Source: Phorcus lineatus
Taxonomy: Eukaryota > Mollusca > Gastropoda > Trochida > Trochidae
Assembly: GCA_921293015.1 (NCBI GenBank)
Contig: OV121087.1
Coordinates: forward strand, 5,220,501-5,284,500
DNA length: 64,000 nt
Direction: 5' to 3'
Shown here: piece by piece, positions 1 to 13,474 of the stretch
How positions within the stretch are numbered: the stretch's first letter is position 1
How the letters are laid out: every line of letters starts with the position of its first letter
Program-made: the position numbers and the translations under genes
Notes under the pieces: generated by a model
The model's database searches: none
What the model was told of the DNA's origin: nothing
What the model saw: only the letters and a program-made list of their open reading frames with translations

Positions 1-1049
1 GGCATCAGGGAACGAGAAATAGTTTTTCTAACTGAAAACATTCATTTCTGGTAATTCGCATAACCATTGTAATTTATTGTGAAATCGTTCATATTGCTGC
101 TTACTCAAAATTATGACCTCTTTGTTACTGAATACAACTCGTCCCTTCTGGATATTCCAATTGTAACCCCACTAACATATTTCGAGTCATAAAACCCATC
201 AATAACGTAAGGAGAAGAGAATCAATTAAAAATAAGTTTAAAGAACGTCAGTGTATTAGGTAATAGTGGGCACCACTCTACGGGATTGTTTATCCGGCAA
301 TTTGTTGGCATAAATTTCGAATATGATATCTCCATATGTAAAATCCCAGACGCTTTTCCTCTTTCATCTATGGAACCAATGTTAAGGTAACCTTACAAAA
401 TATAAAACAATGTCAAAGCCGCCAATATTTTTAATGAGCCATGCAATGCAGTAATTAAAAAAGGGATTTTTTTTATTAACCTCTATTGATGGCTGAATCA
501 TCAAGTAATCATCTGACTATGGTGCTCCTGATAACACACCTTGGAACGTCCACATTGCCAATTTATGCTATCAGTTAGGCAATAGGCTATTGTTCTGAGG
601 ATACATATTGTTTATCATCATATTACGACACCACTGACACAACAAACCTATGTGATTTTAGTAGATAGCTAACTTTGTCTTTCATCTGTTTCTTTTCTGA
701 TTAGCTATTCATCAAAAGCAAGCCCACACTTCCCATAAGTAGACTTTGGAGTTCTAAAGTTAAATGTGCTTGATGATTTCCTGTAGCCGATCTAGTTAGG
801 CACCTTATTCCCATGAGAAGGCGGCCTTTCTTAGGTACATTATACATTTATTTGATGACAGGAGAGCACCAGCTAAATGTTCAAAGATTACAACGTTTCT
901 TTCGAATGGGAGGATGTAAGTTGATTATAATTAAATACCTGTGACTTCTAAAGAGGATGTTATATTGATACATAAAGATTTGTTACTTTAATCATAAATA
1001 TAGAATAAAAAACTGCATTTGAGCCAATAGTTGAACAGTTATCATACTC
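1..1049. other. A+T-rich stretch without recognisable gene
   Basis: No open frame longer than a few dozen codons, no transposon signature and no clear match to the later duplicated blocks was seen. It should correspond to the unit edge upstream of block A, but I could not align it to the P blocks found elsewhere. Confidence 0.5.
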
Positions 1050-1171
1050 GTAAGGTAAGTGTAACAGATACTACCTGCTCTTAGCGTATTGTTCGACGCC
1101 CCACCCCCTCTTGTATATGTACATCTTACGAATTGCACCCCACCCGCAACCATTTTATAAGTGGATTTGAT

Positions 1172-1534
1172 TCAGACATGACAAATGCTGCACATCCCTT
1201 TTCTTTTATCAATTGGTACCCCTGAAAATCCAAAATGTTTCGAGTTCAGATGGAAACGGTTATTATCGCCGCTCTGTAATCCTTCCTTCCAACACAATCC
1301 CGAGTTGCTCATTACACGGATACAGTGTCCCGGGGATGAAATGTGCTCATTGATTTTCGGCAGGCGATCAAACTTGGCACCTAATTCTAGAGGGAAACGA
1401 TCTTCCCAAGATACATTACACAGATCAATGACGGAATGTGTTATTCCAAGAAATTGTTCATTGATAACCACTTCTTTAGGCAGTTCCAAGCAATCGAATT
1501 CGCTGTTGTTCCAGAACACCAAACATTCTAACAT
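1172..1534 (-). CDS. Unrecognised 120-codon ORF in duplicated block A
   Basis: An ATG-started frame of 120 codons with an in-frame TAA a few codons upstream. The product is soluble-looking, with no signal peptide or membrane segment and six Cys, ending in a CSICHV tail. The copy in block A of the second unit (22021-22400, minus strand) keeps the C-terminal part in frame (HLNS, H-F, SG and KGM are shared) but has stops and a one-base indel in the N-terminal part. If this was ever a gene, the second copy is dead. Differences between copies are largely nonsynonymous, which argues against recent protein constraint. An overlapping open frame also exists on the + strand (1185-1625). I cannot assign a family. 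It could be an exon, a retained ORF by chance, or an old transposon fragment. Confidence 0.25.
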   Translation of the reverse strand: MLECLVFWNNSEFDCLELPKEVVINEQFLGITHSVIDLCNVSWEDRFPLELGAKFDRLPKINEHISSPGHCIRVMSNSGLCWKEGLQSGDNNRFHLNSKHFGFSGVPIDKRKGMCSICHV

Positions 1535-3872
1535 AATTCTTTGTGTTTATTCTAAACAATGGATACTGCAATGCGCTTATCAAAATATTGTAGATGCAAG
1601 AGAAATTGATTCCAATTGTATGTAGGACGCACCTTTGACTACCTTTGACTTTGACTTTTGACTAAAGGTTGCTATGTAAGGCATATACTCTCTCAACTTT
1701 CAATATGCTTTTACATAACTAAACACGAGTAAAACAATATTTACGTAACAATGAGAGTACACATTGCTAGTTTGTTTTTCTGCCTTCAATTCAAACACAT
1801 GATCATAGTGAATTGTATTCACCGTGATATATGTTTCATGTAAAAATGACTATTTCTAAAATAAATTATTGATGTACCCATTGTATTTAAATGCATTTTC
1901 TAATTTCAACGACCAGATATATGGTGTAAGAAACAACGGATATCAATACACCTAGAATGATGCAAATAGAAGAATGGAAGGAGAAATAACTATGAATAAC
2001 ATAAAGAAAATAAATAGCCATGCATGGTTTATCTATAATGTTACTGGGTTTATCAAATTAGCCAAAAGGTATTGCGTCCATTTTAATGTGAACACCTTTC
2101 AATCATTATGCAGTTGGACAATGTGTTCGAGTAGGTTAACCGAAATATGTACGTTCGTTTGAAGCCTAATTTTATTGCTAAGATAGATTGCCTTGCAATT
2201 GGTCATCTTTGTTGAACTTGTTGTACTGCACCTAACGTTCTCACCTCATAATAAAAGAACATGAAAACCTTAGCTTTACATGTATGTACTGCTTATTTGT
2301 ATTTCCTGTTGATGAAGAACAGATGTGCTCTTAAGTTGCAAGCCTGGAGTCACGCTCATTACCAGAGCAGTCTGTCAAAGGTTCTGCTTTTTTATGCAAG
2401 CGGAGCAAAACAAATAAGATTAATTTTTTTATTGGCAGGATATTGAATTAGGCGTTTTTGTGAAAATTATCTCAACGTTAATAACTCTTCCATTAAAAGT
2501 TGTATATTTACGTTACATTTACTTGAATAAGGGTCAGACCTCCATAGATTAGGGCGTTTTCTAATTTTTTTGTATTTAACCGTCTATCAAACTTGCTTTT
2601 TAAATATGTTCAAGACTGTTCTTCACCATTCATACATTTCCCACAAAATCACGAAAGATAACCAGAAATAATTAATAGAGCAAACCATTCGTTTTAATGT
2701 AAGTTTTTGATAATAGTTAATATCCTGTCTTTCTAATCTTATAACATCACAGAATAAAATTCCATTTATAACCCTTGTTGAAAAAACCCATATCAATGAC
2801 AATCTTTTCATTAGGAAATACACTTTTCGGAATTATTATGTTCTGAACTGTATCATGTTTTCCTTCAAACGGGTTATCATTATACGATCAGAAGCCATTT
2901 CAGTGTCAATATACAGATCACTCAACCATTTAAACATTAAATCAGTTACTCAAGGAGAAGATAAGCAATTGATAATAAGTTTGAATAAGGTTGGTTCCGT
3001 TTATTAGTTGATATTAGGCAACACTCTATGGGAAAGGTTTTTCGAGCCATGCAATTTCTGAATAAAATGTATACCCCGTTTATCTGTCTCAATAGTTCCA
3101 AGTAGTTGGTTTCGACTTAATTGAACTAAATAAAAGCAGTTGTGAGAACAACATCGGTATTTTAGTTGAAATTTGTCATTTAGATATTAACTCCAAAGCA
3201 TTGATTGTTAACTTCTTTTTTGTTGCATTTTTAATATGCAGTCGAGCTAGCAACCTAGAGGCAGATTATGGATTGAGAACTCTTACCATTATTTTAAACA
3301 CTTCTAGGGAAATGAAGTGGACGAAAAAAAGTCCAAAGTTTAGATCTTATAAATATATCATAGACTTATTCTATAAAATACCACTAATGATGGCTGCTTA
3401 AAGTCAGTTTTTAGACAAATGTTTAACCCCAAAGATAGTTTCCTTTATACCGTTATTGATTCAATAATCGTTTACTTCAAGTCTTATATAAGGAATATTA
3501 AAAAATCCTTGGTTAATAATTTAAGAACATTAACCTGGATTTATGAATTTGACTCTCTCTTGAAAATTATTATCATGATTTTAATGTATGTAGTTACTGT
3601 AAGTTTAACTGATGTAACTGAATATGTCAATCGATACTCGTGTCCATATCCTGATTCGTCTAAAACAGGACAGTATCATAGGGAGTTACCTCGACATAGA
3701 TAAAACAGCGTGCAAGATGAATGAATAGGTACATGTTCATATGTATCTGATTAGGACATTTAAAATACATGTAATACAGACAGTAAGAGAATCACGATAA
3801 GCTTAAGATGATGTATTTCCATTTCATGGTACATTTTTGGGCAAGAAAGGCTTGTTTACTTTGCTGTAAAAG

Positions 3873-3907
3873 TATATATATATTTATATATATATATACA
3901 TATATTT
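3873..3907. repeat. (AT)n microsatellite
   Basis: About 35 bp of alternating A/T with a few interruptions; simple sequence. Confidence 0.9.
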
Positions 3908-4079
3908 CTTCTTCCACTCTTCTATTAATTGCATATTTAATTAATTAAACTAAATAAGTTTCTGATTTCAAAGATTGGGTGGGATTGTTTACGTACAAGA
4001 GGTTTGACGTACCTTCAACAATATTTCAGTCATTTGACAAGTTGATGATCATGAAAATCATCCTCAAGACAGTGAATAG

Positions 4080-4360
4080 GTAAGAAATAAACTTTTGGGG
4101 GTATACGGAAAAGGCAAAGTACGGGGACATTTAGGTTTTAGGACGACTCAAATTTGTTATGGCTTCCATCATTCGACCTGTCCAGGTTGGATGCCCCGAC
4201 AAAGAGCTTAAAGGTTCAGGGTGGACTGGCTCCCAGAGTCACTGAAACACCCAAACAACCCACTATGCTGCAGTAGTGAGTAAAGTGATAGCCAGTTGTT
4301 AATGAGTGAATGAGTGTGTGAGTGAGTTGGGGTTTAACGTGTTTTGAACAATATTTCAGT
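4080..4360 (-). mobile_element. Degenerate SINE pieces, reverse orientation
   Basis: 4140-4290 resembles the head-proximal part of the element at 8250-8510 (shared 'acgactcaa...cctgtcca...ttgg'). 4300-4360 carries a GAGT-type tail followed by 'ttggggtttaacgtgttttg', the reverse-complement SINE end. The 4080-4290 part has a counterpart at 26090-26240 in the other unit, so this insertion appears to predate the duplication. Confidence 0.55.
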
Positions 4361-5399
4361 AACATGAACCTACTTTACATATCATACTATATACATGTAC
4401 ACATAATTATATATATATATACATTATTTTCTATACAATAGTATCGTTTTGTAATTTAATTGCTCTGGTAATGGCATTGAAATGCTTCGCGGGATTCGAC
4501 CGCCGATCCACAATTCGCACTATTACCGATGCTGTGATCCCAATCATGACTATACAACATTTTTAATAGATTATATATCCATTTATTTCTCTCCTATTAC
4601 TCAAACAGTTGAAATATACACAACATAATTACAGTATCTAAACTCTTAATGAATATGCCTTATGAGATAACGCAAGCGACGTAGTTGCTGCATATGATGA
4701 ATACGAAAGCACCTTCAGACCTCCTCCTACCCGGAAAAAATAAGGTTCAACTTGATCTTGGACAATTGCTGTATAACATGTGAAACTATACTCGTACTGA
4801 TATCATAACATGACAATTATTCAGTGACATTGATCGGTTTTCTCAATAGACAATGTTCATTTCAGACATTAAATATTAGTTTCATCTCTTTTGCAGTATT
4901 GTGTGCTTATATTTCTCAGATTAAATGAAAGATCGATTACAAAGTGTCATCCTTGATCTGTTGATATATAGATTTATTAATTAGCATTGGACTTTATCAA
5001 ATGTCATTTGTTGAGGTTATTTGATCGACACACTGTCTTTATAATAGATAGCCATCTTCAAGCGAAAGTAAGGTTCGTTATTTTGTAATGATAACATATG
5101 ATTCCATGTGACGTAAATAAATAATATGATTTGTTTATGAGAAATTGCAGTCATTAAATGATTAACCATTTTCCCTAATGGTGCTGTTGTTTCTTTCACA
5201 AGTACTCTATTCTCACAATGTTTGATTAGTAAATTTAGTACATTTGAGTGAAATGTATTCATAACATAATTACGGCTGTCAACGTTGCCAACATTGTAAA
5301 AAGACATTGGAAATATACCGTGGACAATAATATTTGTTTTAAAGTATTCAAAAAGGTATCTCAAATATCAAAAATAACATATTCACATAACTATGGTTG

Positions 5400-7000
5400 T
5401 TCTGTAACAGGAAATAAAAGTTGATATTCCACAAAAGAAATTATTTATCAACCTTGATTTTTTTTGAACGCATCTACTTTCGGTGGAACACCAAATCAAC
5501 TCGGTCACTAAATGGATTTGCCCTTTATCAATTACTTTTTAAAAAATTCCCTAATGATGTATAGCATGAATATAGAAAGAGTGTATAGCATTTATCCTAC
5601 ATTTTGGGAGTAAAAATAAAGATAGAGCAAGGAGTACCTATCATTGGCAGTTGTTTACCTCAGGGCCCAGTGTGTTCTGTACAAGGTTTCTTTTTCTAAC
5701 AACTTAAACGTTTTGTCTATCAAACGGGTATGTGTTTGAGAGCACAGATATTGGAGAATTCGTCACGTACGATTATGATCCAATAATAAACAACGCCTGA
5801 GATATTCCAAAAAGTACAAATATTGAAGAAGGTGAGATTCATATGGTATTTGCTGAAACTTTATTTTGAAAAAAAAGGTCATAAGTACAGATGTAAGTAT
5901 TTCTTTTGAATCTCTGAAGGTTATAAAGAAGTTATGTATTGAAAGAAAAAAAGATTTTCTGTATATCAACTCAACATTACCTTTGCAAAGTCGGGAAGCA
6001 AAATTTATAGCATAATTTGTTTTAATTTGTACTGTTGAATATCAATGTAAAAGTAGTGTGCCCGAAATAGTGACAAAACAGATTTTAGAACAAACCGTTT
6101 TCGTATCAAACTATCCTGTTATGAAATATTCATTTTTCGTACTAATTCAAGACCGCAATTTCATTGTCTAATGGAATAGGTATCGTTCAAGCTCGAAAAT
6201 AGAAATTGTTATCTTCAACCCAACCCTTTAACGATATAATTGCTTTATAGTCTGTTAGTGAACGCTAAAATAAGTAATGTGGTGTTCTAAGTCAAGATAA
6301 TGTTAATCATTTTACAATTATCACATTATCTCCTGCTTGAGAGTTGGTTATTGAAGACAGTAGGCCTGTAAATAAACCGTGTGTATTATAAATAGTTCAA
6401 CATATAGTTACTTGAGTTTTGATTGCAAATGATAAGCTGTACTTCGTTAAACATAAACCAGCAATCTAAAAGCCATATTATATCTTTATACAGACGATTA
6501 TGACATGAAGAAAAATAAAATAATTGTCTAAATCAATAATAGAATCACGATGAGGTTCCTTAAAGGACATTTTCATATATTGGATAGTCTGATCCTAGTC
6601 AAAATTATTTCCTAACTTCTTTGATTTTGCTTGCAGTAACATGATTCATTGACTATTTAATACTTTAAAATAGATAGAACACTAACTTAATTCATGCAAT
6701 ATTTATTTATAATAGCCCTCTCGGGTAATGCAACCTTAAACATCATCGCGTATATTCCCATTGCTACTCAAGGCGACAAGCTGACAATCAATATTTCAGA
6801 CTCTTATGTAAGCATGTACCTTCTGTTCCGTCATCGGATATTTTGCAACGGAGGATCTAGAATAAACTAAACAACTGCCTATACCAAACTGGAAACATTT
6901 AATGAATCATGTTATATTGAAAAGCAGGTAGTTATGCATTGGTTTTATACCTATATATTTGCTTTATGTATATTATGCTAATCTCTCATTTCAATAGGTC
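5400..7000. other. Intergenic A+T-rich DNA, nothing recognised
   Basis: Only short open frames with low-complexity products. No repeat, splice pair or RNA gene was found, and no counterpart was found in copy 2. Confidence 0.5.
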
Positions 7001-7004
7001 ACAT

Positions 7005-7290
7005 TTTTATGGCTGAGTGGTTCAAATCCCGCCAGGGGCTAGGCAACTTTGTCTGCAGTAGAGAACTGTTCTACACGCAGTCAGGTTTGGGTGCAATGCT
7101 ACACTGAAATTCAGCGCAGTACCACCCATGGTTCGCTAGTTCCAGCCGATGCTCGCAGGTTTCACCGCAATGCATAGCCACAATGGTGTTGCGGACTTTC
7201 TCCCTGCAATAATACTAGCAGCCGCGATATAAGTGAATTAATCTTGAAAGCGGCGTTAAACCCTAACTCACTCACTCATTTATGGTTGAT
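7005..7290 (+). mobile_element. tRNA-derived SINE, near full length
   Basis: It starts with a degraded tRNA-like head containing a polymerase III box B-like string (GGTTCAAATCCCGCC, about 7020-7034). A conserved body follows ('tttgggtgcaatgctacact', 'cacccatggttcgctagttc', 'agccacaatggtgttgcgga'). It ends in 'aagcggcgttaaaccctaactcactcactcatt', a CTCA-type tail. Three other copies of the same body occur at 17245, 21245 and 31400. The family assignment (tRNA-headed SINE common in gastropod genomes) is from memory. Confidence 0.8.
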
Positions 7291-8249
7291 TGCTCTTATA
7301 TTATATCTGTTAACATATTTCCAGGACTTCTTTATAACAGTCAAAAGTAATTTTGTTGTTGTTGAAAACTTGACCCTTTTAAAATATGTTCAAAATACCA
7401 TTATATGTTAATAACAAAACTTGTGTAGGATACAACATTACCATCAATGATCAACTTATGACCATAAGTCAAGCAATGTATATTAATAGAAAAATCATTA
7501 TTAATAACATTTATATCTTTATAGCATTGTACCAAAACCTAAATGTATGTAGAAGAGTTCTCACTGCAGAAAATGTTACCCAGCGCCTGGCTCATTTCGA
7601 CAAAAGGGACCTCTTGAAACGAAGCCAATCACTGCATATATTTCCTCAACCCTTCTCTGTCTTTTAGTGGACGTAACCATTCCGTATGTTTCTTGATCTA
7701 TTCTCTGTCTTTTAGTGGACTTTCATCCACTTGTTTAGTAAAAGATATAATGTCACTTACTCAACCTAAGAGTAATAATATTCTACGCCCGACGAACCCA
7801 AAGAACTTTCTCGCAGATTACAGGTGGTTTAAGGATCATATGCGATGTATTGTGTAGCATTGTCGTTTTAAATTAAAGCAGCAGGAGGTCCATATCTAAG
7901 ATCAAATACTCGAGTTTGTGACGGTCGGTATAGTTGTCTTCCAATCTTTCAGCAAATAATATGTATTCTCTCGATTATCACGGTAAGGGGCAAAATTTGC
8001 CCGCTTCCTCTGCAGACAAATACATATTGTATTTAATCTGGTGGACGGGGTAAAACGACAGAACCACATTTATCAAACGAGATCACTAAAGTGATGATGG
8101 TATACAGAGGAAGGAATTAAAGAGAGCGTATCAAATAAAAATGCACACAGATCACGTTGTAAGTGTAAGATATTTAGGCATTCTGAAATAGTTTATCACC
8201 AAAAATGCCTACATCCTTTATTTTTGTTTTTAAAGAATATGCTGCTTTG

Positions 8250-8510
8250 ATTGTGAGTGAAGGGGTTTTAACGTGTTTTGTTAACAAATCGTTGATGAAA
8301 AACATATGAAAGAGAGTGGACAGATCGGATTGAAAAGTGAATGACAGGATGAAAGGAAGAAAGACATGGTGAGAGAAAGACAGCAGGTTTTTCGAACGAC
8401 TCAAGCAGGGTCTTGATTCTACCCGTGAACCTGTCCAAATTGGGTTCCAGAAAGAAGTGAGTTCCCTCTGGCATGGCTCTTAAGCACGCAAACTACCACA
8501 CTACGAGAAG
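8250..8510 (-). mobile_element. Second SINE type, reverse orientation
   Basis: Read on the minus strand it ends in 'aaaacccCTTCACTCAC'. The body has a purine-rich stretch (8310-8390) and the head lies near 8400-8510. The same body is found on the + strand at 25795-26060, with a tail piece at 27405. The shared 'ttaacgtgttttg' end links it to the first SINE family's 3' end. Confidence 0.6.
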
Positions 8511-9401
8511 GTATTGTGGTTGCTATTATATACATTTACTCATGGATAAAACCCCAATGTTTTGTTCATAAGAATACGTTTTTTTAATACGAATGTAGAC
8601 CATTTTGTCAGTAAAAGTCTTCATATGATATTATTATATAATTATATATATTAAAATTATATAGCCGTTTAGTAAAGAAAATGTCATTCAGATGACGTTT
8701 CGATTCTCTTGGATATTCATATTTAGAAAACTTGTGGATTTTAGTGTAAAAAAACCACTATGCTGAGATATAAAAGAATCAACTTAGTAGTACAAACGTT
8801 GATTTTGAAATCAGGAGCCTTACCTTTTACATGCAGTTTTGGTACATGTCAATAGTTATGTTCAAATGTTATGTCCAATCAGGCGAGAGCATATCGGTTA
8901 CATTTCTAAGGCTAAATTTATATGTCTTTGAAAGGATACACCAGCCATGTATCAATTTATGCATTCCATAGATAAGTAACAAAAGTAAATAAAATCATCA
9001 TTAATTTAATTTAGTTCGGCCATTTAGTCCAAAATATGTAATATGGAATAATTTTAGGTCAGCTGACATCTACAAATTCAAAATCGTAGTAAAGAAAATT
9101 CTTGGAATCAAAGCTTATGCCAGTATGAGATGGCAGAGGGCAAATTTTGGTTAACAGGTTAAGGCCCAGAATATTACAAAGAACATCATTGGTTTACCAT
9201 CGATTTGTAGCGAAAGTGATAGATTGAGATTTTGACATTCTTTTGGACATGCTTTTACCGTAAAATATTTTACCGTAAAAGAAGAGAAATGTTTTCTATA
9301 ATTGGGTACAATTACCCCTCGCAGTAATTCTTTTGGCAAATACTTTTTCAAAATAATAAGTGGACAGTTTAGTAACATTTAACACTCATCGAATCTGACC
9401 G

Positions 9402-9689
9402 ATGGCTATGATCAATCTCATGTCAATCTCCTGGAAAGTCCGAAGCAGGATATTGTCAGCTAACATCACGCCCGAAATGGACGCTTATTATACCGTTAAC
9501 GAGTTTCAGTCGTTTTGCTATGAGTCTTGTTCATTGTGTATGACGGATCCGATGATAGCCTTAGGAGAGGATATCCTTCAACCTAACGTATTCCTTGGTG
9601 TAGTTCTGAAAGGGATTCTAAGAAAAAATGTGATGTCCTCTAAGTATAAATGGATATTCTCGTCAGTTATAATCAATAAAAAGAATTAG
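9402..9689 (+). CDS. Unrecognised 95-codon ORF in duplicated block E
   Basis: An ATG-started ORF beginning MAMINLMSISWKVRSR. The counterpart in unit 2 (28373) has the same start and 15 of the first 16 codons conserved or similar, but stops after 42 codons. Upstream (9330-9400) lies a motif 'aagtggaca...tttaacactcatcgaatctgac' that recurs at 16370, 28340, 46730 and 62950, so the block itself is a repeated unit. In those other copies the frame is not retained. Just after the stop, 'ttcatttccag' resembles a splice acceptor and is conserved in unit 2. The product has no clear signal peptide, and I know no family for it. It could be a short gene, an exon or a chance frame in a conserved non-coding element. 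Confidence 0.25.
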   Translation: MAMINLMSISWKVRSRILSANITPEMDAYYTVNEFQSFCYESCSLCMTDPMIALGEDILQPNVFLGVVLKGILRKNVMSSKYKWIFSSVIINKKN

Positions 9690-9844
9690 ATAATTCATTT
9701 CCAGCTTATGGGCGTATATCCTGCTTGTCTCATCATGTTTATATATCATCATATTGTAGAGACACCTGCATAATACGAACTAAAAGTTTTGTAGTTTAGT
9801 ATTAATTGTATGTGATATTGAAGAAGGTTTAAAGCCTTATTGAT

Positions 9845-11940
9845 TAATATATATATAATGGAACGTGTGATATCAATTTTCTGTTATTGGCATTTGAAGA
9901 CAAATATTGTGATTGTCGAATTAGTTTTACACAACTCTTTGATTTAATAAAAACTGTGGTTTAAAACTAAATATCAAACATATTATTTTTACCAAAAAGA
10001 TCGATTAACATATATTTTATTGATTGGATGGATTTCAATATTTCTACCAATTGCCTAAAGCTATAAAGAGTGATTTATTATTCCGTTCCATGACACACAT
10101 TACTTACAGACATTATGCATGAGGCTTGCAACAGGTTGATAATAAATAATAATTAAGATAACTTTGTTCCCATAAGCATCTTGTTCTTTCACAGTGAATC
10201 AACTCCTTGTTCAAGTACAAAAGGTGCTGTTGTCAAAAAAAGAATGTAGATTTAATCTTGATTATAGATTATTGAGTGCATTCGCTCATGATAGCCAATT
10301 ACAAACATCACCATTTAGAATTGCATGGAATTCCCTTGCGTTAAGATTTTTAGGAACGTTTTGCGTTTTTCATATGCCGTCAATATTCAATTTGAGAAAC
10401 TATTGGACTACCTGGAAAAGTGTCATCGTTAGTTAGAGTCACCGTGATTTCGGAGATTAATTCTTATGACATGGGAATTAGTGGAATCTTTTTTCCCATC
10501 ATTCCATAAGCTCTTAAAACTACCTTGAACATTGGAAAGTAAATAAAGACACATACATGTGCAAGGATAACAATTTTGTTCTCTCTTACACGCTCTATGC
10601 GATCCGTGTGCAAATGTTCTTTTTGCTATTATTTGATTGTAATAAAGCGGAATTAGATCTTATAGATGTCAGCACATGTTTCTGGTACGTTGATAAGCCA
10701 AGTAAAATGTAATGATCAATCAAACAAATCCTTTCAGGCCATTTGATATTTCTGGAAATAGATTAATAAAAGTGAAACATCCTTATTTTGTATCGTAAAA
10801 AAATCAATTTCCTTACTAAGAACGTTTAAAAGGAAGTTTTTTGAAAATCTTACGTTAAAAGAATCAGTTTAAGTCTGATATTTTCAAACAATATCAAGAG
10901 AAAAATATGTGAACGAAATGAGCATTGTTTTTACAATTTCAATACCCTAATTTTGTGGACAAGTTACTTATAAATGTCGTAATTATTAATTTGTGTATTT
11001 GATCCGTCAAGATGCAATGCTGAATGAGACTTCGAATAAAATGTTCCTGTGCAATACCACTTCAAAGGTCAGAAACGCTGCGATCCTTTTTAAATTGAAT
11101 TCAATCCAGATAAAATATTCAAGACCAAAGCAATCTTGAGCTGCAGATGTTTTCTTAAGGGACATATGCCTAATTCATCGTTACTTTTCCAACAAACAGT
11201 TATCAAATAAATGTTTATTTAATCTGAATAGAACAATGTGGATAAAAAAGTAAGTTCCTGACAAAAGTTCAACATTCATCATATTCATGTTTTGTCTTGC
11301 TACTTATTTTCGAGCAATTATTCTAAAAGTCTTCTTTGCCTTCTATTATTTTTCCCTTTAGGTAAAACTTAACAAAAGTTTTGGACGGGACTATGAACAA
11401 TTAGGGATTAAAAAGAAAATTTAATGACGACAAGCTTAATCAAAATACCTTGAAGATATTTTTACTTGCATTATTCACTGATGAAATTTTTTTTATTTTG
11501 TAGTGAATATGTTCAATGGTCCAATGCACTATTAACATTTTATAACTTTTATAGCTTATATATTGAAAACTGCTGTTGATGCATTTTGGATATTGATATT
11601 TTAACATGTTATTTGTTGTTCTATATTTTTTACCACGTATTATGCTGTAAAGATCATGTGTGAAAAATAACACGGGAGGTATCCTAAGGCTTCCTTAAAA
11701 CCTTTTTGGTTGTTAAGATCAGATAATCTTTACGATAGAAAACGATTAGCAATTTGATTTGTCAGAGGATAATTTTTTTTATTTTTGTAATGGCATTTAG
11801 AGAGCATATTAACTTTTTCTTTCCAATGTTGCTATGTCTCCTTATCTATTGTTAACAAGTCTCGCTTGGAAAAAGTTGTTCAAATTGCTGGAAAATTGCC
11901 GTAGCTTCTTTTGGAAATGTATCATATCTTTATGAAAAAA
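9845..11940. other. Intergenic A+T-rich DNA, nothing recognised
   Basis: Short open frames only (for example 10194-10436 and 11440-11673), with Phe/Tyr/Ile-rich products typical of random A+T-rich DNA. No repeat family or exon pair was identified. Confidence 0.5.
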
Positions 11941-11959
11941 GAATTTTGAAATTATCCCA

Positions 11960-12235
11960 AAAGACTGTGTCAGACCCGGATCATGTCTTAAACGGGGAGT
12001 TTGTTAAGCTTCCTTCAGGCAGAAGATATTTATTTACCCCGTTATAAAACCATTAGAGGTAAAAATACATTCATTCCTTTCAACGTTCGTCTTTTAAATG
12101 ATCTTTGATTTAATGTAATGTCCTTGTTTATGTATCGCATGTATGTTCCTGTATGTTCAAGCTCTGTAATGATACAAATTGAATTCCCTTTGGGGTAATA
12201 AAGTATTGTTATTATTATTATTAATATCATTATTT
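11960..12235 (+). mobile_element. 3' end of a non-LTR retrotransposon (LINE)
   Basis: The C-terminal signature LPSGRRY is encoded near 12010. After a one-base frameshift, RYKTIRGKNTFIPFNVRLLN follows (about 12040-12100) and then a stop. The 3' UTR ends 'attgaattccctttggggtaataaag' followed by (ATT)n at 12206-12230. Invertebrate LINEs of the CR1/RTE-like type commonly end with this peptide and an AATAAAG plus short-repeat tail. Only the last part is present, so the copy is severely 5'-truncated and dead. Confidence 0.7.
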
Positions 12236-13444
12236 TTAGATGACGTAATCATTATTTGATGAATCATAATTTGGGTAATGGTCATGTCACTTGCATACAT
12301 ATTGGTATATTGCCTTTAACGGGATAAATATATCGCTAGTTACAACAGTAATAAAGAAGTGGACATCATGTTAAAAGAAAATCAAGGATTTGACATACTG
12401 GTGACGAGAAGACAAAAATTGGTAACAAATAAAAGTTTTGAAAATTTTGAAATTTTTCTCAATCGATTACTCTATTTCCAGCAATTTCTTCCGATGCATC
12501 AATCTAAACTAAATCAATTGACGTCATGAAAAACAGCAGGAAAGAAGAAAAACGGAACCAACATTCTCATAACATATATCTCCAAAATTCTCAAATCTGT
12601 CAATCAAAATTTTCTAAATTGTTGCTTGTCAAAGTACATTTGTAGCTTAAACGACAGTGCCCAGTTCACCCACAGTGAATCTCATGTCGATATGTGATCA
12701 CGTTCAAGGCTGCAGCTGAAATGTTCTATTTTGTCTTGCAAAAATGCAGATATTCTTTCATTCAATATCACATAGAATTTTTGTGTGCACTAATAAATAA
12801 CTTGGCTTGCATTTAACTGTCTGTTTCTATTTCTCTTTTTTTCTTCTTTATGATAAAACTTAATTCGCTTATTTTTTAATGAACAATTTATAATAGCAAA
12901 ACAACGGTAAACGTTTCGTTTCTGTCAGTAGTTACCATTACAATGGTTTACATCAATTGATAACGTCACTTTTACATATTTGATGCTTAATACTGTCTTA
13001 TGTTTATGTGTATATGATTATCAAGATATTAGTTCTGACCATTATTATCCCTGGATCATTCTTATACGTCTATAAATGATGACAGTACTTCGGAGATACA
13101 CCACGATAAGAGAATTCTCAATCGCAATGACACTTTTACCACAGCTGGGCAGTTTGTGTATTTTGTCAATAATTTATGTGTTGAAAACCTTGATCACTTG
13201 ATCCTCCGATTCAGAATGATTATAGACTATAATATGTTGATTTGAAAGTCTTATTACACACATCCAGACGGTAGCCTTGTACTTGCATCCGTATTATGGA
13301 AAGAAAAATCAAAACTAACATGGACGCCTATAATGGATGTATTTATTTGATATATTTTGTTCTCGTTATCTATACAATAAGAAATGTTTAGTGAGTGAGA
13401 AATAAATGCAAATACACTTCTTCATTAAAATATGCGATACTTTG

Positions 13445-13451
13445 TATATAA
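13445..13451 (+). promoter_or_regulatory. Candidate TATA box of the F1 exon
   Basis: TATATAA within 'actttgtatataaccgcct'. The same string sits at 30636-30642 in the duplicate, 54-55 bp upstream of the same ATG in both. Transcription would start near 13475. This rests on position and conservation; there is no expression evidence. Confidence 0.4.
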
Positions 13452-13474
13452 CCGCCTAGAGATAAACCCATACT

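Noticed and set aside
7005..7060. Functional tRNA gene at the SINE head
   Set aside because: Only a box B-like motif remains; no cloverleaf or anticodon arm can be drawn.
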